Shown: in pieces, positions 60,263 to 64,000 of the stretch
Numbering within the stretch: position 1 is the first letter of the stretch
Layout of the letters: every line of letters begins with the position of its first letter
Assembly (NCBI RefSeq): GCF_900109045.1
Contig: NZ_FNYL01000001.1
Span: forward strand, 62,001 to 126,000
DNA: 64,000 bases
From: Dyadobacter sp. SG02
GTDB taxonomy: Bacteria > Bacteroidota > Bacteroidia > Cytophagales > Spirosomataceae
Direction: 5' to 3'
Notes under the pieces: model-generated
The model's database searches: none
Seen by the model: only the letters and a program-made list of their open reading frames with translations
What the model was told of the DNA's origin: nothing
Program-made: the position numbers and the translations under genes

Positions 60263-61615
60263 ATGATGAAAGCGACTATCGAAACACGCCCCCTCTACCC
60301 CCAGCGCCCTTCCGGGCAATGGCATAACCGCCGCGTAGCATTCAGTCTGATCATTATCGCATTGCTGTTCGTCGTGCCGTTCGTACGGATCGGCGGGCAG
60401 CCGATGGTATTGCTGAATGTCATCGAGCGGAAAATCATGCTTTTCGGCGTGTTCATCGGGCCGCAGGATTACTGGCTCTTCGGGCTTACAATGCTCTCGT
60501 TTTTTGTATTTATTGTACTATTCACGACGGTTTTCGGTAGACTTTGGTGCGGCTGGGCCTGTCCGCAGACGGTTTTTATGGAAATGGTTTTCCGCAAAAT
60601 CGAATACGCCATCGAAGGGGATGCCGGGAAACAAAAACTGCTGGACAAAGCTCCATGGACGACGGACAAAATCCTGAAAAAGGGTTTAAAATACTCCATT
60701 TTCCTCATCGTCTCTTTCGCGATCGCCAACCTGCTCCTGGCCTACGTACTGGGCACCAACGAGTTGTACAAGATCATTTCCGAGCCTGTCGCGGACCATA
60801 TCGGGCTGTTTTCGGGCATTGTCGCATTCACCGCAATATTCTACTGGAACTTCGCCTGGCTGCGCGAGCAGGCATGCACGGTGGTATGCCCGTACGGGCG
60901 CCTGCAAAGCGTGCTGCTCGATCGCAATTCCATCAATGTCGCCTACGATCACGAGCGTGGCGAGCCGAGGGGCAAATTGCACAAAGGTACCGATCGTCCG
61001 GAAGGCGATTGTATCAATTGCTTCCAATGCGTGGCTGTGTGCCCGACCGGCATCGATATCCGCAATGGCACCCAAATGGAATGTGTGAATTGTACGGCAT
61101 GTATCGATGCCTGCGATGCGATGATGGACAAAGTCGGCTTCGACAGGGGGCTCGTCCGCTATACTTCCGAGAATGCGATCGAGAAGAAAACCGCCGGAGT
61201 GATCACGCCGCGGACGTGGGGTTATGCGGCGGTATTGCTGCTGCTCTGGTCGGCATTGGGGTTCGTGGTGGCGACCCGTACCGATACGCAAACGACACTT
61301 TTCCGCGCGCCGGGCAGCCGTTACATCGAGAACGCCGACGGCACGATCAGCAACCTGTACACTTTCAAAATATTCAATAAAACCAACCGGATCATCAAAC
61401 CCTCCATGTACCTCGACACCCCGCACGGAAAGCTTCTTTTCGCCGGATCGCCCGATCTGACGCTCGAAGCGGCGGGGATGTCCGAGGGAACTGTCTTCTT
61501 GATTATGCCCAAATCTGCATTAAAAAGCCGCAAAACGGTGCTGAAACTGTCGGTTTTACAGGGAAACCGGCAGCTGGAAACTTTTGAGACCACGTTCATC
61601 GCACCGGAAGAATAG
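60263..61615 (+). CDS. ccoG: Cytochrome c oxidase accessory protein CcoG (FixG/RdxA)
   Basis: 450 aa from ATG 60263, 4 bp after ccoP; the longer reading from 60203 overlaps ccoP. It has the N-terminal PQRPSGQWHNRRV, RLWCGWACPQTVFMEMVFRK, and two 4Fe-4S clusters with CINCFQCVAVCPTG and CVNCTACIDACD. A C-terminal FixG Ig-like domain follows the last TM. CcoG acts as a Cu(II) reductase during cbb3 assembly. Operon gene. Confidence 0.95.
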   Translation: MMKATIETRPLYPQRPSGQWHNRRVAFSLIIIALLFVVPFVRIGGQPMVLLNVIERKIMLFGVFIGPQDYWLFGLTMLSFFVFIVLFTTVFGRLWCGWACPQTVFMEMVFRKIEYAIEGDAGKQKLLDKAPWTTDKILKKGLKYSIFLIVSFAIANLLLAYVLGTNELYKIISEPVADHIGLFSGIVAFTAIFYWNFAWLREQACTVVCPYGRLQSVLLDRNSINVAYDHERGEPRGKLHKGTDRPEGDCINCFQCVAVCPTGIDIRNGTQMECVNCTACIDACDAMMDKVGFDRGLVRYTSENAIEKKTAGVITPRTWGYAAVLLLLWSALGFVVATRTDTQTTLFRAPGSRYIENADGTISNLYTFKIFNKTNRIIKPSMYLDTPHGKLLFAGSPDLTLEAAGMSEGTVFLIMPKSALKSRKTVLKLSVLQGNRQLETFETTFIAPEE

Positions 61616-61641
61616 TGTATTAACCTATCTTTTAAAATACC

Positions 61642-62094
61642 ATGAAAATCAATTGGAAAGCCCTCATTGCCGCTGTTTATATCAGTTTTATATCCATGAT
61701 ACTGCTGCTCGTAAGTATGAGTGCCGGGCAAAAAATCGACCTTGTGACGGATCACTACTATGAAGAGGAGCTGAAATTCCAGGGCAAAATCGATAAGGTA
61801 CAACGTGCGGCGGCATTGGCCGAGCCGTTGTCCTGGCAAATCACCGAAGACCGGTTGCAGCTCCATTATCCTGCTCATTTCGCGGATGCGGATGTTTCGG
61901 GCGAAATCCACCTCTACTGCCCGTCCGACAACCGCAACGACCGGCATTTCGCGATCCGTTCGAAGGACAATGCACAGACCGTCGCGTTATCGCAAATACC
62001 GACAGGACGCTATAAAATCCAGGTCGACTGGAAGAGCGGAAGTGAAACCTACTGGAACGAGGGTGTAGTGGTGGTTGATCACCAAAATCTTTAA
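61642..62094 (+). CDS. ccoH: FixH/CcoH family protein
   Basis: 150 aa with one N-terminal TM (about 8-28; IAAVYISFISMILLLVSMSA) and a periplasmic beta-sandwich containing VTDHYYEEELKFQGKIDKV and QIPTGRYKIQVDWKSGSETY. This is the standard FixH pattern. CcoH interacts with CcoN and other subunits during assembly. It lies 26 bp after ccoG. Confidence 0.9.
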   Translation: MKINWKALIAAVYISFISMILLLVSMSAGQKIDLVTDHYYEEELKFQGKIDKVQRAAALAEPLSWQITEDRLQLHYPAHFADADVSGEIHLYCPSDNRNDRHFAIRSKDNAQTVALSQIPTGRYKIQVDWKSGSETYWNEGVVVVDHQNL

Positions 62095-62097
62095 CCG

Positions 62098-62796
62098 ATG
62101 ATCACGGTCCTGTCCTACCTCGCCATTTCGATGGGACTCATCAGCAGCTTCCATTGCGTGGGTATGTGCGGGCCCATCGCGCTCGCATTACCCGTGCATA
62201 AGGGTACGCGTAGGCGCCGGGTCGCGGGCGTATTCGCGTATAATGCGGGGCGCGCACTCACATACGCGACGTTCGGGATGGCCATAGGTACGTTAGGGGC
62301 TTCGCTGGCTTGGTTGGGTGTGCTACGGTATGCTTCCATCGCGATCGGCATAGGAATGCTGGGTTATGTATTCTGGCCTTCCGGAATAGGGCAGCGATTG
62401 CATATGCCCGTGTTTTGGCAAAAAACAGTAGGCCGTTTAAAACAGATAATGGGTCTCTATCTCAAAAGAATCGATGTTACGGGCATGGTGCTTCTCGGAA
62501 TGCTCAACGGCGCGATTCCTTGCGGCATGGTCTACATGGCACTCGTCAGTTCGGTCGCCACGGGCAGTACCTTGGGCGGCGCCGCGTTTATGGCGCTTTT
62601 CGGCGTGGGCACTATGCCTGGTATGCTTGCATTAGGTATTGCAAAGCAACGATTCACGCCGACACTCAGCACCCGCATTCGCAAACTTACGCCGGTATTG
62701 GTTGCCATTGCAGGGATCTGGCTCGTGGCACGCGGGGTAATGGCTTCCTATCACGACCATTCCAAACCTGCCATGGGAATCACAATCTGCCGCTGA
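62098..62796 (+). CDS. SafE/UreH-like transmembrane protein (sulfite exporter TauE/SafE family)
   Basis: 232 aa with six predicted TM helices. The N-terminal SSFHCVGMCGPIALALPV with a H-C-x-G-M-C-G-P motif is typical of the family members found at the end of cco operons. These are thought to help copper handling or cytochrome maturation rather than sulfite export. FAYNAGRALTYATFGMAIG and LNGAIPCGMVYMAL are further conserved parts. It starts 3 bp after ccoH. Confidence 0.9.
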   Translation: MITVLSYLAISMGLISSFHCVGMCGPIALALPVHKGTRRRRVAGVFAYNAGRALTYATFGMAIGTLGASLAWLGVLRYASIAIGIGMLGYVFWPSGIGQRLHMPVFWQKTVGRLKQIMGLYLKRIDVTGMVLLGMLNGAIPCGMVYMALVSSVATGSTLGGAAFMALFGVGTMPGMLALGIAKQRFTPTLSTRIRKLTPVLVAIAGIWLVARGVMASYHDHSKPAMGITICR

Positions 62797-62835
62797 ACTA
62801 CTTGAACAGCTTGGATAAGCGGGTTACCTTGCCGC

Positions 62836-63186
62836 ATGAAAACTTACAAGGCCATTATCCAGCTCACTTCAGACGATCCCAAAGTCCATCGCAGTATGAT
62901 CCGGCAAACCGGTAACCTGCTTGCACATTTGGACAAAACTGTCGATGTCCGTATCATCTGCCACGGTGCTTCCATGCCGTTTTGCGTCGCTGCCGACAAT
63001 CCGTTTACCGACGAAATTCTTGGATTACTAAACCAGCATATCACCATCGCAGCATGCCGCAATATGCTGGTTGCCAACAATGTCGGGCCTGATGATCTGA
63101 TAGCGGGTATCGAGGTCGTCCCGTCCGGGATTGCCGAACTCGTAATCCTGCAACAGGAAGGTTGGAGCTATGTAAAAGCCGGGTAG
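62836..63186 (+). CDS. DsrE-family protein
   Basis: 116 aa, cytoplasmic. The pattern YKAIIQLTSDDPKVHRSMIR, VDVRIICHGASMPFCV and the conserved Cys74 in ITIAACRNMLVANN, followed by VVPSGIAELVILQQEGWSYV, fits the DsrE/DsrF-like (TusD) fold. Such proteins often carry persulfide sulfur on the Cys. Probably co-transcribed with the cco genes (39 bp gap) and lies before hemN. Confidence 0.85.
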   Translation: MKTYKAIIQLTSDDPKVHRSMIRQTGNLLAHLDKTVDVRIICHGASMPFCVAADNPFTDEILGLLNQHITIAACRNMLVANNVGPDDLIAGIEVVPSGIAELVILQQEGWSYVKAG

Positions 63187-63201
63187 AAGTCTGTTTTTGA
63201 T

Positions 63202-63215
63202 ATGATTTAAATCAT
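63202..63215. promoter_or_regulatory. FNR-type box upstream of hemN
   Basis: ATGATTTAAATCAT is a perfect 14-bp palindrome with TGAT-N4-ATCA at its core (E. coli FNR: TTGAT-N4-ATCAA). Its centre (63208.5) lies 29.5 bp before the -7 element TAGTTTTG, which places it at about -41.5, the class II activator position. Confidence 0.7.
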
Positions 63216-63237
63216 GTTTTCCCTTTCCCGTCCTGGG

Positions 63238-63245
63238 TAGTTTTG
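63238..63245 (+). promoter_or_regulatory. -7 element of hemN
   Basis: TAGTTTTG matches TAnnTTTG. It is followed by an inverted repeat TTTTGAT...ATCAAAA (63241-63265) that ends 9 bp before the hemN ATG. Confidence 0.55.
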
Positions 63246-63274
63246 ATCAATGATCTACATCAAAACATTGACCG

Positions 63275-64000
63275 ATGGACAAGGACCTGCTTTTTAAATA
63301 CAACATTCCGGGGCCGCGCTACACCAGCTACCCGACCGTTCCGTACTGGCAGAAAACACCTCCCTCCATGAGCAAATGGAAAGAACTGGTTCAGGATGCA
63401 TTCACGGTGTCAAATCAAAAAGAGGGCATCAGCCTTTACATTCACCTGCCGTTTTGCGAAAGCCTCTGCACCTATTGCGGCTGTAACACGCGCATTACCA
63501 TCAATCACAGGGTGGAAGACCAATACATCCGGGCCGTTTTGAAGGAATGGCGAATGTATTGCGAATTGTTCGGTCATGAAAAACCGGTGATCCGGGAGTT
63601 GCACCTGGGCGGCGGCACGCCTACGTTTTTCAGTCCGGCCAATCTGGTAAAACTGGTTAATGGTTTGCTGGAAAATGCATTGGTACACGAAGACGCCCGT
63701 TTCGGCTTCGAGGCGCATCCGGGCAATACGACAGATGAACATCTGGAAGCATTGTATGCTGTCGGTTTCCGTCGCATCAGCATTGGTGTACAGGATTTCA
63801 ATCCGGTGGTACTGGCCATGATCAACCGGCACCAGACTTTTGAACAGGTAAAACACCTTACATTAAAAGCCCGCGAAATTGGGTATACGTCCGTCAACTA
63901 CGACATCGTGTACGGCCTGCCTCAGCAGAAAAACTGCTCGATGATGGAAACGATGCTGCGCGTGATCCGCCTTAAACCCGACCGCATTGCATTTTACAGC
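63275..64000 (+). CDS. hemN: Oxygen-independent coproporphyrinogen III oxidase HemN, C-terminus cut by window edge
   Basis: 242 residues are present from ATG 63275. Its N-terminus reads KYNIPGPRYTSYPTVPYW, followed by the radical SAM cluster motif with Cys61, Cys65 and Cys68 (PFCESLCTYCGC) and LHLGGGTPTFFSPANL. This is the HemN form (PFCxSxCxYCxC). It makes protoporphyrinogen without oxygen, a use that fits with the cbb3 oxidase. The gene has its own FNR-type promoter. The frame is open at base 64000. Confidence 0.95.
   Translation, partial: MDKDLLFKYNIPGPRYTSYPTVPYWQKTPPSMSKWKELVQDAFTVSNQKEGISLYIHLPFCESLCTYCGCNTRITINHRVEDQYIRAVLKEWRMYCELFGHEKPVIRELHLGGGTPTFFSPANLVKLVNGLLENALVHEDARFGFEAHPGNTTDEHLEALYAVGFRRISIGVQDFNPVVLAMINRHQTFEQVKHLTLKAREIGYTSVNYDIVYGLPQQKNCSMMETMLRVIRLKPDRIAFYS

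Overview
The window reads as chromosomal DNA of a Bacteroidota bacterium, most likely order Cytophagales near Dyadobacter/Spirosoma (inference). The signs are type IX secretion (T9SS) C-terminal sorting domains, a GLPGLI protein, many TonB-dependent outer-membrane receptors with CarboxypepD_reg-like N-termini, a fused CcoN-CcoO oxidase, weak or absent Shine-Dalgarno sequences and several TAnnTTTG -7 promoter elements. No rRNA, tRNA, CRISPR array, transposase or phage gene is visible.

Layout. 1-6365 (minus): a carbohydrate operon with a GH95 alpha-L-fucosidase, a lipoprotein propeller/HEAT/cytochrome c fusion and a PQQ dehydrogenase cut by the left edge. 6595-7234: two AT-richer orphan genes. 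7381-9451: an ECF42-type sigma factor with two tandem YciI/DGPF genes, each with its own ECF-like promoter. 9633-15542: an AsmA-like protein, an iron-permease-family protein, a VCBS-repeat protein and a cupredoxin-fused dehydrogenase. 15678-16592: a Xre/RES toxin-antitoxin pair. 17131-22855: secreted proteins, a sulfatase and a Cthe_2159-type lipoprotein. 22971-30605: a two-component system, a GT-C membrane protein and a GLPGLI/outer-membrane-barrel pair; a shared 24-bp motif links the kinase promoter to the GLPGLI promoter. 30608-31861: a T9SS propeller protein. 32190-38328: an AraC regulator divergent from an operon of TonB receptor, DUF4374 lipoprotein, PepSY protein and a 57-aa membrane protein. 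38331-42406 (minus): a cobalamin riboswitch controlling a siderophore-type TonB receptor and a second PepSY protein. 42511-46275: a ModE-like regulator followed by TonB receptor, shortened di-heme peroxidase and sulfite-oxidase-fold protein, closed by a terminator. 46304-53997: a phosphodiesterase, a propeller, a glycoside hydrolase and a dehydrogenase/PKD/cytochrome/CBM fusion. 54218-64000: the cbb3 oxidase locus ccoI-S-NO-P-G-H, a SafE-like protein, a DsrE protein and the start of hemN, with Crp/Fnr-type sites at three promoters.

Main themes are periplasmic electron transfer coupled to sugar oxidation, TonB-dependent uptake of metals or cofactors under three different kinds of control (AraC, B12 riboswitch, ModE-like), and microaerobic respiration. 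The most notable signals are: (1) a ModE-shaped palindrome on the predicted start site of the TonB operon next to the ModE-like gene; (2) an octamer-repeat hairpin inside the variable arm of the B12 riboswitch, with a relative in the cco operon; (3) a 15-bp minisatellite that encodes GVATP on both strands; (4) identical spacing of Crp/Fnr-type sites at the ccoI and ccoS promoters. All functions are inferred from reading the sequence; no database search was run.
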